A stretch of 64,000 bases of DNA, taken from NCBI GenBank assembly GCA_008729055.1, contig SDUX01000008.1, positions 5,694,811-5,758,810 of the forward strand, given 5' to 3'. A model generated the notes under the pieces. The model made no database searches and had not been told where the DNA came from. It saw nothing but the letters and a program-made list of their open reading frames with translations. Within the stretch, counting starts at the first letter, position 1; every line of letters starts with the position of its first letter. Origin of the DNA: Pyropia haitanensis (lineage: Eukaryota > Rhodophyta > Bangiophyceae > Bangiales > Bangiaceae). Below are positions 36,101 to 49,600 of the stretch, in pieces. Made by a program: the position numbers and the translations under genes.

Positions 36101-37340
36101 CCCACTTTTGCCCACTTTTGCGTCTACAGCGATGCTGCACACGATCCGGCGGCCGAATTGGCGCGCATCCTTCGTTCCAGCCATAGATCCGCCCGCTCCA
36201 TGTCCGAGGTTCGACCCCCACGGTCGTGCATGGGGTGGTAGGCCGCTTCTCACCCACTTTTGCCCACTGTTGCCCACTTTTGCCCACTTTTGCGTGTACA
36301 GCAATGCAGCACGCGCTCCGGCGGCCGAATTGGCTCGCATCCTTTATTCCAGCCATACATCCGCCCGCTCGACGTCCGAGGTTCCACCCGCACCGTCGTG
36401 CATGGGGTGGTTGGCCGACCCGTTCGTTGGCGCGTCCGTTGGATGCAACGAGTGTTTTGTGGAGCGCCGGTTTCCACGTGTCAATTTTGTGGAATGGTTT
36501 TTGCCACGTGGGGGTCCCGACAGCCAGGTGTGACGGTCGGCGACAAAAGTTCCGCCCTCACACCGTCCACGCCAGTGTGACGGGCGGAACGCGCAGTGGA
36601 CAGTTTGGGTGGCGGGGCGCACTTTGTGGCCACTGTTGGACCACTTTCTGGCGACTTTCGCTCAATTTTCTTTGCAGTTATGGAAAGTTCTTGCCCCCAA
36701 TTGCCCATTTGTGTCCTAATTTGGCCCCCTTTTTGCCCACTTTTTGCCCACTTCTTACCCACTTCCTACCCACTTTTGCCCACTTTTGCCCACTTTTGCC
36801 CACTTTTGCGTCTACAGCGATGCTGCACACGATCCGGCGGCCGAATTGGCGCGCATCCTTCGTTCCAGCCATAGATCCGCCCGCTCCATGTCCGAGGTTC
36901 GACCCCCACGGTCGTGCATGCGGTGGTAGGCCGCTTCTCACCCACTTTTGCCCACTGTTGCCCACTTTTGCCCACTTTTGCGTGTACAGCAATGCAGCAC
37001 GCGCTCCGGCGGCCGAATTGGCTCGCATCCTTTATTCCAGCCATACATCCGCCCGCTCGACGTCCGAGGTTCCACCCGCACCGTCGTGCATGGGGTGGTT
37101 GGCCGACCCGTTCGTTGGCGCGTCCGTTGGATGCAACGAGTGTTTTGTGGAGCGCCGGTTTCCACGTGTCAATTTTGTGGAATGGTTTTTGCCACGTGGG
37201 GGTCCCGACAGCCAGGTGTGACGGTCGGCGACAAAAGTTCCGCCCTCACACCGTCCACGCCAGTGTGACGGGCGGAACGCGCAGTGGACAGTTTGGGTGG
37301 CGGGGCGCACTTTGTGGCCACTGTTGGACCACTTTCTGGC
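33151..37340. repeat. Array block 2b: progressively changed units, second series
   Basis: Anchors 33,151, 33,840, 34,529, 35,218, 35,907, 36,596 and 37,284. The changes of block 1b reappear in the same order over fewer units: CACGGTCG at 33,471, GATCCGG at 34,077, ATGCAGCAC at 34,238, CATCCTT at 34,789, CTCCATG at 36,198, CGCTCAA at 36,660. New here are GACCCG in B (36,420) and CATGCGG in A (36,918), both kept by most later units. Confidence 0.85.
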
Positions 37341-37800
37341 GACTTTCGTCTCAATTTTCTTGCAGTTATGGAAAGTTCTTGCCCCCAATTGCCCATTTGT
37401 GTCCTAATTTGGCCCCCTTTTTGCCCACTTTTTGCCCACTTCTTACCCACTTCCTACCCACTTTTGCCCACTTTTGCCCACTTTTGCCCACTTTTGCGTC
37501 TACAGCGATGCTGCACACGATGCGGCGGCCGAATTGGCGCGCATACTTCGTTCCAGCCATAGATCCGCCCGCTCGATGTCCGAGGTTCGACCCCCACTGT
37601 CGTGCATGGGGTGGTAGGCCGCTTCTCACCCACTTTTGCCCACTGTTGCCCACTTTTGCCCACTTTTGCGTGTACAGCAATGCTGCACGCGCAGCTCCGT
37701 GCGGCCGATTGCCGCATCCTTCCCCCCCCCTCCGCCCCCCCCCCCCCCCCCCACTTTGCCCACTGTGCCACTTGCCCACTTTGCGTGTACAGCAGCACGC
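37341..37800. repeat. Aberrant unit with older-type segment and homopolymer C run
   Basis: The spacing of anchors 37,284 to 38,082 is 798 bp, about 110 bp too long. From about 37,345 to 37,690 the sequence returns to left-end states (CGTCTCAA, GATGCGG, CATACTT, CACTGTCG, CATGGGG, ATGCTGCAC), while the units on both sides are derived. From 37,691 it becomes garbled B-like sequence with a C9 run (37,722-37,730) and a C18 run (37,735-37,752), then a degraded CACTTTGCCCAC tract, and normal B resumes near 37,795. The older-type part is about two subunits long. A chimeric or poorly polished read is as likely as a real insertion. Confidence 0.7.
37735..37752 (+). repeat. Homopolymer run C18
   Basis: Eighteen consecutive C, preceded by TCCG and a C9 run, and the longest homopolymer noticed in the window. 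It occurs only once in about 93 units, inside the aberrant unit. Its length is unlikely to be reliable in any sequencing chemistry. Confidence 0.9.
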
Positions 37801-40800
37801 GCTCCGGCGGCCGAATTGGCTCGCATCCTTTATTCCAGCCATACATCCGCCCGCTCGACGTCCGAGGTTCCACCCGCACCGTCGTGCATGGGGTGGTTGG
37901 CCGACCCGTTCGTTGGCGCGTCCGTTGGATGCAACGAGTGTTTTGTGGAGCGCCGGTTTCCACGTGTCAATTTTGTGGAATGGTTTTTGCCACGTGGGGG
38001 TCCCGACAGCCAGGTGTGACGGTCGGCGACAAAAGTTCCGCCCTCACACCGTCCACGCCAGTGTGACGGGCGGAACGCGCAGTGGACAGTTTGGGTGGCG
38101 GGGCGCACTTTGTGGCCACTGTTGGACCACTTTCTGGCGACTTTCGCTCAATTTTCTTTGCAGTTATGGAAAGTTCTTGCCCCCAATTGCCCATTTGTGT
38201 CCTAATTTGGCCCCCTTTTTGCCCACTTTTTGCCCACTTCTTACCCACTTCCTACCCACTTTTGCCCACTTTTGCCCACTTTTGCCCACTTTTGCGTCTA
38301 CAGCGATGCTGCACACGATCCGGCGGCCGAATTGGCGCGCATCCTTCGTTCCAGCCATAGATCCACCCGCTCCATGTCCGAGGTTCGACCCCCACGGTCG
38401 TGCATGCGGTGGTAGGCCGCTTCTCACCCACTTTTGCCCACTGTTGCCCACTTTTGCCCACTTTTGCGTGTACAGCAATGCAGCACGCGCTCCGGCGGCC
38501 GAATTGGCTCGCATCCTTTATTCCAGCCATACATCCGCCCGCTCGACGTCCGAGGTTCCACCCGCACCGTCGTGCATGGGGTGGTTGGCCGACCCGTTCG
38601 TTGGCGCGTCCGTTGGATGCAACGAGTGTTTTGTGGAGCGCCGGTTTCCACGTGTCAATTTTGTGGAATGGTTTTTGCCACGTGGGGGTCCCGACAGCCA
38701 GGTGTGACGGTCGGCGACAAAAGTTCCGCCCTCACACCGTCCACGCCAGTGTGACGGGCGGAACGCGCAGTGGACAGTTTGGGTGGCGGGGCGCACTTTG
38801 TGGCCACTGTTGGACCACTTTCTGGCGACTTTCGCTCAATTTTCTTTGCAGTTATGGAAAGTTCTTGCCCCCAATTGCCCATTTGTGTCCTAATTTGGCC
38901 CCCTTTTTGCCCACTTTTTGCCCACTTCTTACCCACTTCCTACCCACTTTTGCCCACTTTTGCCCACTTTTGCCCACTTTTGCGTCTACAGCGATGCTGC
39001 ACACGATCCGGCGGCCGAATTGGCGCGCATCCTTCGTTCCAGCCATAGATCCCCCGCTCCATGTCCGAGGTTCGACCCCACGGTCGTGCATGCGGTGGTA
39101 GGCCGCTTCTCACCCACTTTTGCCCACTGTTGCCCACTTTTGCCCACTTTTGCGTGTACAGCAATGCAGCACGCGCTCCGGCGGCCGAATTGGCTCGCAT
39201 CCTTTATTCCAGCCATACATCCGCCCGCTCGACGTCCGAGGTTCCACCCGCACCGTCGTGCATGGGGTGGTTGGCCGACCCGTTCGTTGGCGCGTCCGTT
39301 GGATGCAACGAGTGTTTTGTGGAGCGCCGGTTTCCACGTGTCAATTTTGTGGAATGGTTTTTGCCACGTGGGGGTCCCGACAGCCAGGTGTGACGGTCGG
39401 CGACAAAAGTTCCGCCCTCACACCGTCCACGCCAGTGTGACGGGCGGAACGCGCAGTGGACAGTTTGGGTGGCGGGGCGCACTTTGTGGCCACTGTTGGA
39501 CCACTTTCTGGCGACTTTCGCTCAATTTTCTTTGCAGTTATGGAAAGTTCTTGCCCCCAATTGCCCATTTGTGTCCTAATTTGGCCCCCTTTTTGCCCAC
39601 TTTTTGCCCACTTCTTACCCACTTCCTACCCACTTTTGCCCACTTTTGCCCACTTTTGCCCACTTTTGCGTCTACAGCGATGCTGCACACGATCCGGCGG
39701 CCGAATTGGCGCGCATCCTTCGTTCCAGCCATAGATCCACCCGCTCGATGTCCGAGGTTCGACCCCCACGGTCGTGCATGCGGTGGTAGGCCGCTTCTCA
39801 CCCACTTTTGCCCACTGTTGCCCACTTTTGCCCACTTTGCGTGTACAGCAATGCAGCACGCGCTCCGGCGGCCGAATTGGCTCGCATCCTTTATTCCAGC
39901 CATACATCCGCCCGCTCGACGTCCGAGGTTCCACCCGCACCGTCGTGCATGGGGTGGTTGGCCGACCCGTTCGTTGGCGCGTCCGTTGGATGCAACGAGT
40001 GTTTTGTGGAGCGCCGGTTTCCACGTGTCAATTTTGTGGAATGGTTTTTGCCACGTGGGGGTCCCGACAGCCAGGTGTGACGGTCGGCGACAAAAGTTCC
40101 GCCCTCACACCGTCCACGCCAGTGTGACGGGCGGAACGCGCAGTGGACAGTTTGGGTGGCGGGGCGCACTTTGTGGCCACTGTTGGACCACTTTCTGGCG
40201 ACTTTCGTCTCAATTTTCTTTGCAGTTATGGAAAGTTCTTGCCCCCAATTGCCCATTTGTGTCCTAATTTGGCCCCCTTTTTGCCCACTTTTTGCCCACT
40301 TCTTACCCACTTCCTACCCACTTTTGCCCACTTTTGCCCACTTTTGCCCACTTTTGCGTCTACAGCGATGCTGCACACGATCCGGCGGCCGAATTGGCGC
40401 GCATCCTTCGTTCCAGCCATAGATCCACCCGCTCGATGTCCGAGGTTCGACCCCCACGGTCGTGCATGCGGTGGTAGGCCGCTTCTCACCCACTTTTGCC
40501 CACTGTTGCCCACTTTTGCCCACTTTTGCGTGTACAGCAATGCAGCACGCGCTCCGGCGGCCGAATTGGCTCGCATCCTTTATTCCAGCCATACATCCGC
40601 CCGCTCGACGTCCGAGGTTCCACCCGCACCGTCGTGCATGGGGTGGTTGGCCGACCCGTTCGTTGGCGCGTCCGTTGGATGCAACGAGTGTTTTGTGGAG
40701 CGCCGGTTTCCACGTGTCAATTTTGTGGAATGGTTTTTGCCACGTGGGGGTCCCGACAGCCAGGTGTGACGGTCGGCGACAAAAGTTCCGCCCTCACACC

Positions 40801-43600
40801 GTCCACGCCAGTGTGACGGGCGGAACGCGCAGTGGACAGTTTGGGTGGCGGGGCGCACTTTGTGGCCACTGTTGGACCACTTTCTGGCGACTTTCGCTCA
40901 ATTTTCTTTGCAGTTATGGAAAGTTCTTGCCCCCAATTGCCCATTTGTGTCCTAATTTGGCCCCCTTTTTGCCCACTTTTTGCCCACTTCTTACCCACTT
41001 CCTACCCACTTTTGCCCACTTTTGCCCACTTTTGCCCACTTTTGCGTCTACAGCGATGCTGCACACGATCCGGCGGCCGAATTGGCGCGCATCCTTCGTT
41101 CCAGCCATAGATCCCCCGCTCCATGTCCGAGGTTCGACCCCCACGGTCGTGCATGCGGTGGTAGGCCGCTTCTCACCCACTTTTGCCCACTGTTGCCCAC
41201 TTTTGCCCACTTTTGCGTGTACAGCAATGCAGCACGCGCTCCGGCGGCCGAATTGGCTCGCATCCTTTATTCCAGCCATACATCCGCCCGCTCGACGTCC
41301 GAGGTTCCACCCGCACCGTCGTGCATGGGGTGGTTGGCCGACCCGTTCGTTGGCGCGTCCGTTGGATGCAACGAGTGTTTTGTGGAGCGCCGGTTTCCAC
41401 GTGTCAATTTTGTGGAATGGTTTTTGCCACGTGGGGGTCCCGACAGCCAGGTGTGACGGTCGGCGACAAAAGTTCCGCCCTCACACCGTCCACGCCAGTG
41501 TGACGGGCGGAACGCGCAGTGGACAGTTTGGGTGGCGGGGCGCACTTTGTGGCCACTGTTGGACCACTTTCTGGCGACTTTCGCTCAATTTTCTTTGCAG
41601 TTATGGAAAGTTCTTGCCCCCAATTGCCCATTTGTGTCCTAATTTGGCCCCCTTTTTGCCCACTTTTTGCCCACTTCTTACCCACTTCCTACCCACTTTT
41701 GCCCACTTTTGCCCACTTTTGCCCACTTTTGCGTCTACAGCGATGCTGCACACGATCCGGCGGCCGAATTGGCGCGCATCCTTCGTTCCAGCCATAGATC
41801 CACCCGCTCGATGTCCGAGGTTCGACCCCCACGGTCGTGCATGCGGTGGTAGGCCGCTCTCACCCACTTTTGCCCACTGTTGCCCACTTTTGCCCACTTT
41901 TGCGTGTACAGCAATGCAGCACGCGCTCCGGCGGCCGAATTGGCTCGCATCCTTTATTCCAGCCATACATCCGCCCGCTCGACGTCCGAGGTTCCACCCG
42001 CACCGTCGTGCATGGGGTGGTTGGCCGACCCGTTCGTTGGCGCGTCCGTTGGATGCAACGAGTGTTTTGTGGAGCGCCGGTTTCCACGTGTCAATTTTGT
42101 GGAATGGTTTTTGCCACGTGGGGGTCCCGACAGCCAGGTGTGACGGTCGGCGACAAAAGTTCCGCCCTCACACCGTCCACGCCAGTGTGACGGGCGGAAC
42201 GCGCAGTGGACAGTTTGGGTGGCGGGGCGCACTTTGTGGCCACTGTTGGACCACTTTCTGGCGACTTTCGCTCAATTTTCTTTGCAGTTATGGAAAGTTC
42301 TTGCCCCCAATTGCCCATTTGTGTCCTAATTTGGCCCCCTTTTTGCCCACTTTTTGCCCACTTCTTACCCACTTCCTACCCACTTTTGCCCACTTTTGCC
42401 CACTTTTGCCCACTTTTGCGTCTACAGCGATGCTGCACACGATCCGGCGGCCGAATTGGCGCGCATCCTTCGTTCCAGCCATAGATCCACCCGCTCGATG
42501 TCCGAGGTTCACCCCACGGTCGTGCATGCGGTGGTAGGCCGCTTCTCACCCACTTTTGCCCACTGTTGCCCACTTTTGCCCACTTTTGCGTGTACAGCAA
42601 TGCAGCACGCGCTCCGGCGGCCGAATTGGCTCGCATCCTTTATTCCAGCCATACATCCGCCCGCTCGACGTCCGAGGTTCCACCCGCACCGTCGTGCATG
42701 GGGTGGTTGGCCGACCCGTTCGTTGGCGCGTCCGTTGGATGCAACGAGTGTTTTGTGGAGCGCCGGTTTCCACGTGTCAATTTTGTGGAATGGTTTTTGC
42801 CACGTGGGGGTCCCGACAGCCAGGTGTGACGGTCGGCGACAAAAGTTCCGCCCTCACACCGTCCACGCCAGTGTGACGGGCGGAACGCGCAGTGGACAGT
42901 TTGGGTGGCGGGGCGCACTTTGTGGCCACTGTTGGACCACTTTCTGGCGACTTTCGCTCAATTTTCTTTGCAGTTATGGAAATTCTTGCCCCCAATTGCC
43001 CATTTGTGTCCAATTTGGCCCCCTTTTTGCCCACTTTTTGCCCACTTCTTACCCACTTCCTACCCACTTTTGCCCACTTTTGCCCACTTTTGCCCACTTT
43101 TGCGTCTACAGCGATGCTGCACACGATCCGGCGGCCGAATTGGCGCGCATCCTTCGTTCCAGCCATAGATCCACCCGCTCGATGTCCGAGGTTCCACCCC
43201 ACGGTCGTGCATGCGGTGGTAGGCCGCTTCTCACCCACTTTTGCCCACTGTTGCCCACTTTTGCCCACTTTTGCGTGTACAGCAATGCAGCACGCGCTCC
43301 GGCGGCCGAATTGGCTCGCATCCTTTATTCCAGCCATACATCCGCCCGCTCGACGTCCGAGGTTCCACCCGCACCGTCGTGCATGGGGTGGTTGGCCGAC
43401 CCGTTCGTTGGCGCGTCCGTTGGATGCAACGAGTGTTTTGTGGAGCGCCGGTTTCCACGTGTCAATTTTGTGGAATGGTTTTTGCCACGTGGGGGTCCCG
43501 ACAGCCAGGTGTGACGGTCGGCGACAAAAGTTCCGCCCTCACACCGTCCACGCCAGTGTGACGGGCGGAACGCGCAGTGGACAGTTTGGGTGGCGGGGCG
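37801..43600. repeat. Array block 3: units with CATGCGG and mostly CGCTCAA
   Basis: Anchors 38,082, 38,770, 39,456, 40,143, 40,832, 41,519, 42,206, 42,892 and 43,577, spaced 685-689 bp. A reads CATGCGG and usually ATCCACCCG (38,364 onward) with ATCCCCCGC at 39,050 and 41,112. D reads CGCTCAA except at about 40,206 (CGTCTCAA). The B-box-like GGTTCGACC is lost from 42,505. The longest open reading frame of the window (40,462-42,537) lies here. It is open only because the units it crosses have lost bases, so the shift of frame at each copy is altered; its translation is the repeat read in different phases. Confidence 0.85.
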
Positions 43601-46600
43601 CACTTTGTGGCCACTGTTGGACACTTTCTGGCGACTTTCGCTCAATTTTCTTTGCAGTTATGGAAACTTCTTGCCCCCAATTGCCATTTGTGTCCCAATT
43701 TGGCCCCCTTTTTGCCCACTTTTTGCCCACTTCTTACCCACTTCCTACCCACTTTTGCCCACTTTTGCCCACTTTTGCCCACTTTTGCGTCTACAGCGAT
43801 GCTGCACACCATCCGGCGGCCGAATTGGCGCGCATCCTTCGTTCCAGCCATAGATCCACCCGCTCGATGTCCGAGGTTCCACCCGCACGGTCGTGCATGC
43901 GGTGGTAGGCCGCTTCTCACCCACTTTTGCCCACTGTTGCCCACTTTTGCCCACTTTCGCGTGTACAGCAATGCAGCACGCGCTCCGGCGGCCGAATTGG
44001 CTCGCATCCTTTATTCCAGCCATACATCCGCCCGCTCGACGTCCGAGGTTCCACCCGCACCGTCGTGCATGGGGTGGTTGGCCGACCCGTTCGTTGGCGC
44101 GTCCGTTGGATGCAACGAGTGTTTTGTGGAGCGCCGGTTTCCACGTGTCAATTTTGTGGAATGGTTTTTGCCACGTGGGGGTCCCGACAGCCAGGTGTGA
44201 CGGTCGGCGACAAAAGTTCCGCCCTCACACCGTCCACGCCAGTGTGACGGGCGGAACGCGCAGTGGACAGTTTGGGTGGCGGGGCGCACTTTGTGGCCAC
44301 TGTTGGACGACTTTCTGGCGACTTTCGCTCAATTTTCTTTGCAGTTATGGAAACTTCTTGCCCCCAATTGCCATTTGTGTCCCAATTTGGCCCCCTTTTT
44401 GCCCACTTTTTGCCCACTTCTTACCCACTTCCTACCCACTTTTGCCCACTTTTGCCCACTTTTGCCCACTTTTGCGTCTACAGCGATGCTGCACACCATC
44501 CGGCGGCCGAATTGGCGCGCATCCTTCGTTCCAGCCATAGATCCACCCGCTCGATGTCCGAGGTTCCACCCGCACGGTCGTGCATGCGGTGGTAGGCCGC
44601 TTCTCACCCACTTTTGCCCACTGTTGCCCACTTTTGCCCACTTTTGCGTGTACAGCAATGCAGCACGCGCTCCGGCGGCCGAATTGGCTCGCATCCTTTA
44701 TTCCAGCCATACATCCGCCCGCTCGACGTCCGAGGTTCCACCCGCACCGTCGTGCATGGGGTGGTTGGCCGACCCGTTCGTTGGCGCGTCCGTTGGATGC
44801 AACGAGTGTTTTGTGGAGCGCCGGTTTCCACGTGTCAATTTTGTGGAATGGTTTTTGCCACGTGGGGGTCCCGACAGCCAGGTGTGACGGTCGGCGACAA
44901 AAGTTCCGCCCTCACACCGTCCACGCCAGTGTGACGGGCGGAACGCGCAGTGGACAGTTTGGGTGGCGGGGCGCACTTTGTGGCCACTGTTGGACGACTT
45001 TCTGGCGACTTTCGCTCAATTTTCTTTGCAGTTATGGAAACTTCTTGCCCCCAATTGGCCATTTGTGTCCAATTTGGCCCCCTTTTTGCCCACTTTTTGC
45101 CCACTTCTTACCCACTTCCTACCCACTTTTGCCCACTTTTGCCCACTTTTGCCCACTTTTGCGTCTACAGCGATGCTGCACACCATCCGGCGGCCGAATT
45201 GGCGCGCATCCTTCGTTCCAGCCATAGATCCACCCGCTCGATGTCCGAGGTTCCACCCGCACGGTCGTGCATGCGGTGGTAGGCCGCTTCTCACCCACTT
45301 TTGCCCACTGTTGCCCACTTTTGCCCACTTTTGCGTGTACAGCAATGCAGCACGCGCTCCGGCGGCCGAATTGGCTCGCATCCTTTATTCCAGCCATACA
45401 TCCGCCCGCTCGACGTCCGAGGTTCCACCCGCACCGTCGTGCATGGGGTGGTTGGCCGACCCGTTCGTTGGCGCGTCCGTTGGATGCAACGAGTGTTTTG
45501 TGGAGCGCCGGTTTCCACGTGTCAATTTTGTGGAATGGTTTTTGCCACGTGGGGGTCCCGACAGCCAGGTGTGACGGTCGGCGACAAAAGTTCCGCCCTC
45601 ACACCGTCCACGCCAGTGTGACGGGCGGAACGCGCAGTGGACAGTTTGGGTGGCGGGGCGCACTTTGTGGCCACTGTTGGACGACTTTCTGGCGACTTTC
45701 GTCTCAATTTTCTTTGCAGTTATGGAAACTTCTTGCCCCCAATTGCCCATTTGTGTCCAATTTGGCCCCCTTTTTGCCCACTTTTTGCCCACTTCTTACC
45801 CACTTCCTACCCACTTTTGCCCACTTTTGCCCACTTTTGCCCACTTTTGCGTCTACAGCGATGCTGCACACCATCCGGCGGCCGAATTGGCGCGCATACT
45901 TCGTTCCAGCCATAGATCCACCCGCTCGATGTCCGAGGTTCCACCCGCACGGTCGTGCATGCGGTGGTAGGCCGCTTCTCACCCACTTTTGCCCACTGTT
46001 GCCCACTTTTGCCCACTTTTGCGTGTACAGCAATGCAGCACGCGCTCCGGCGGCCGAATTGGCTCGCATCCTTTATTCCAGCCATACATCCGCCCGCTCG
46101 ACGTCCGAGGTTCCACCCGCACCGTCGTGCATGGGGTGGTTGGCCGACCCGTTCGTTGGCGCGTCCGTTGGATGCAACGAGTGTTTTGTGGAGCGCCGGT
46201 TTCCACGTGTCAATTTTGTGGAATGGTTTTTGCCACGTGGGGGTCCCGACAGCCAGGTGTGACGGTCGGCGACAAAAGTTCCGCCCTCACACCGTCCACG
46301 CCAGTGTGACGGGCGGAACGCGCAGTGGACAGTTTGGGTGGCGGGGCGCACTTTGTGGCCACTGTTGGACGACTTTCTGGCGACTTTCGCTCAATTTTCT
46401 TTGCAGTTATGGAAACTTCTTGCCCCCAATTGCCATTTGTGTCCAATTTGGCCCCCTTTTTGCCCACTTTTTGCCCACTTCTTACCCACTTCCTACCCAC
46501 TTTTGCCCACTTTTGCCCACTTTTGCCCACTTTTGCGTCTACAGCGATGCTGCACACCATCCGGCGGCCGAATTGGCGCGCATCCTTCGTTCCAGCCATA

Positions 46601-49600
46601 GATCCACCCGCTCGATGTCCGAGGTTCCACCCGCACGGTCGTGCATGCGGTGGTTGGCCGCTTCTCACCCACTTTTGCCCACTGTTGCCCACTTTTGCCC
46701 ACTTTTGCGTGTACAGCAATGCAGCACGCGCTCCGGCGGCCGAATTGGCTCGCATCCTTTATTCCAGCCATACATCCGCCCGCTCGACGTCCGAGGTTCC
46801 ACCCGCACCGTCGTGCATGGGGTGGTTGGCCGACCCGTTGTTGGCGCGTCCGTTGGATGCAACGAGTGTTTTGTGGAGCGCCGGTTTCCACGTGTCAATT
46901 TTGTGGAATGGTTTTTGCCACGTGGGGGTCCCACAGCCAGGCGTGACGGTCGGCGACAAAAGTTCCGCCCTCACACCGTCCACGCCAGTGTGACGGGCGG
47001 AACGCGCAGTGGACAGTTTGGGTGGCGGGGCGCACTTTGTGGCCACTGTTGGACGACTTTCTGGCGACTTTCGCTCAATTTTCTTTGCAGTTATGGAAAC
47101 TTCTTGCCCCCAATTGGCCATTTGTGTCCCAATTTGGCCCCCTTTTTGCCCACTTTTTGCCCACTTCTTACCCACTTCCTACCCACTTTTGCCCACTTTT
47201 GCCCACTTTTGCCCACTTTTGCGTCTACAGCGATGCTGCACACCATCCGGCGGCCGAATTGGCGCGCATACTTCGTTCCAGCCATAGATCCACCCGCTCG
47301 ATGTCCGAGGTTCCACCCGCACGGTCGTGCATGCGGTGGTTGGCCGCTTCTCACCCACTTTTGCCCACTGTTGCCCACTTTTGCCCACTTTCGCGTGTAC
47401 AGCAATGCAGCACGCGCTCCGGCGGCCGAATTGGCTCGCATCCTTTATTCCAGCCATACATCCGCCCGCTCGACGTCCGAGGTTCCACCCGCACCGTCGT
47501 GCATGGGGTGGTTGGCCGACCCGTTGTTGGCGCGTCCGTTGGATGCAACGAGTGTTTTGTGGAGCGCCGGTTTCCACGTGTCAATTTTGTGGAATGGTTT
47601 TTGCCACGTGGGGGTCCCGACAGCCAGGTGTGACGGTCGGCGACAAAAGTTCCGCCCTCACACCGTCCACGCCAGTGTGACGGGCGGAACGCGCAGTGGA
47701 CAGTTTGGGTGGCGGGGCGCACTTTGTGGCCACTGTTGGACGACTTTCTGGCGACTTTCGCTCAATTTTCTTTGCAGTTATGGAAACTTCTTGCCCCCAA
47801 TTGCCATTTGTGTCCCAATTTGGCCCCCTTTTTGCCCACTTTTTGCCCACTTCTTACCCACTTCCTACCCACTTTTGCCCACTTTTGCCCACTTTTGCCC
47901 ACTTTTGCGTCTACAGCGATGCTGCACACCATCCGGCGGCCGAATTGGCGCGCATACTTCGTTCCAGCCATAGATCCACCCGCTCGATGTCCGAGGTTCC
48001 ACCCGCACGGTCGTGCATGCGGTGGTAGGCCGCTTCTCACCCACTTTTGCCCACTGTTGCCCACTTTTGCCCACTTTGCGTGTACAGCAATGCAGCACGC
48101 GCTCCGGCGGCCGAATTGGCTCGCATCCTTTATTCCAGCCATACATCCGCCCGCTCGACGTCCGAGGTTCCACCCGCACCGTCGTGCATGGGGTGGTTGG
48201 CCGACCCGTTCGTTGGCGCGTCCGTTGGATGCAACGAGTGTTTTGTGGAGCGCCGGTTTCCACGTGTCAATTTTGTGGAATGGTTTTTGCCACGTGGGGG
48301 TCCCACAGCCAGGCGTGACGGTCGGCGACAAAAGTTCCGCCCTCACACCGTCCACGCCAGTGTGACGGGCGGAACGCGCAGTGGACAGTTTGGGTGGCGG
48401 GGCGCACTTTGTGGCCACTGTTGGACGACTTTCTGGCGACTTTCGCTCAATTTTCTTTGCAGTTATGGAAACTTCTTGCCCCCAATTGGCCATTTGTGTC
48501 CCAATTTGGCCCCCTTTTTGCCCACTTTTTGCCCACTTCTTACCCACTTCCTACCCACTTTTGCCCACTTTTGCCCACTTTTGCCCACTTTTGCGTCTAC
48601 AGCGATGCTGCACACCATCCGGCGGCCGAATTGGCGCGCATCTTCGTTCCAGCCATAGATCCACCCGCTCGATGTCCGAGGTTCCACCCGCACGGTCGTG
48701 CATGCGGTGGTAGGCCGCTTCTCACCCACTTTTGCCCACTGTTGCCCACTTTTGCCCACTTTTGCGTGTACAGCAATGCAGCACGCGCTCCGGCGGCCGA
48801 ATTGGCTCGCATCCTTTATTCCAGCCATACATCCGCCCGCTCGACGTCCGAGGTTCCACCCGCACCGTCGTGCATGGGGTGGTTGGCCGACCCGTTCGTT
48901 GGCGCGTCCGTTGGATGCAACGAGTGTTTTGTGGAGCGCCGGTTTCCACGTGTCAATTTTGTGGAATGGTTTTTGCCACGTGGGGGTCCCGACAGCCAGG
49001 TGTGACGGTCGGCGACAAAAGTTCCGCCCTCACACCGTCCACGCCAGTGTGACGGGCGGAACGCGCAGTGGACAGTTTGGGTGGCGGGGCGCACTTTGTG
49101 GCCACTGTTGGACGACTTTCTGGCGACTTTCGCTCAATTTTCTTTGCAGTTATGGAAACTTCTTGCCCCCAATTGGCCATTTGTGTCCCAATTTGGCCCC
49201 CTTTTTGCCCCTTTTTGCCCACTTCTTACCCACTTCCTACCCACTTTTGCCCACTTTTGCCCACTTTTGCCCACTTTTGCGTCTACAGCGATGCTGCACA
49301 CCATCCGGCGGCCGAATTGGCGCGCATACTTCGTTCCAGCCATAGATCCACCCGCTCGATGTCCGAGGTTCCACCCGCACGGTCGTGCATGCGGTGGTGG
49401 CCGCTTCTCACCCACTTTTGCCCACTGTTGCCCACTTTTGCCCACTTTGCGTGTACAGCAATGCAGCACGCGCTCCGGCGGCCGAATTGGCTCGCATCCT
49501 TTATTCCAGCCATACATCCGCCCGCTCGACGTCCGAGGTTCCACCCGCACCGTCGTGCATGGGGTGGTTGGCCGACCCGTTTGTTGGCGCGTCCGTTGGA

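Noticed and set aside
37735..37752. C18 run as a functional poly-C element
   Set aside because: It is unique in the window and lies within garbled sequence; a homopolymer artefact is more likely.
40462..42537. Open reading frame of 691 codons, and similar long ones at 36,914-38,707, 45,955-47,973 and 58,356-60,356
   Set aside because: They run through successive repeat units in changing phases and exist only where small deletions alter the frame shift at each unit. Many other frames on both strands are equally open, the peptide text repeats with the DNA, and there is no domain, start context or codon bias to support a gene.
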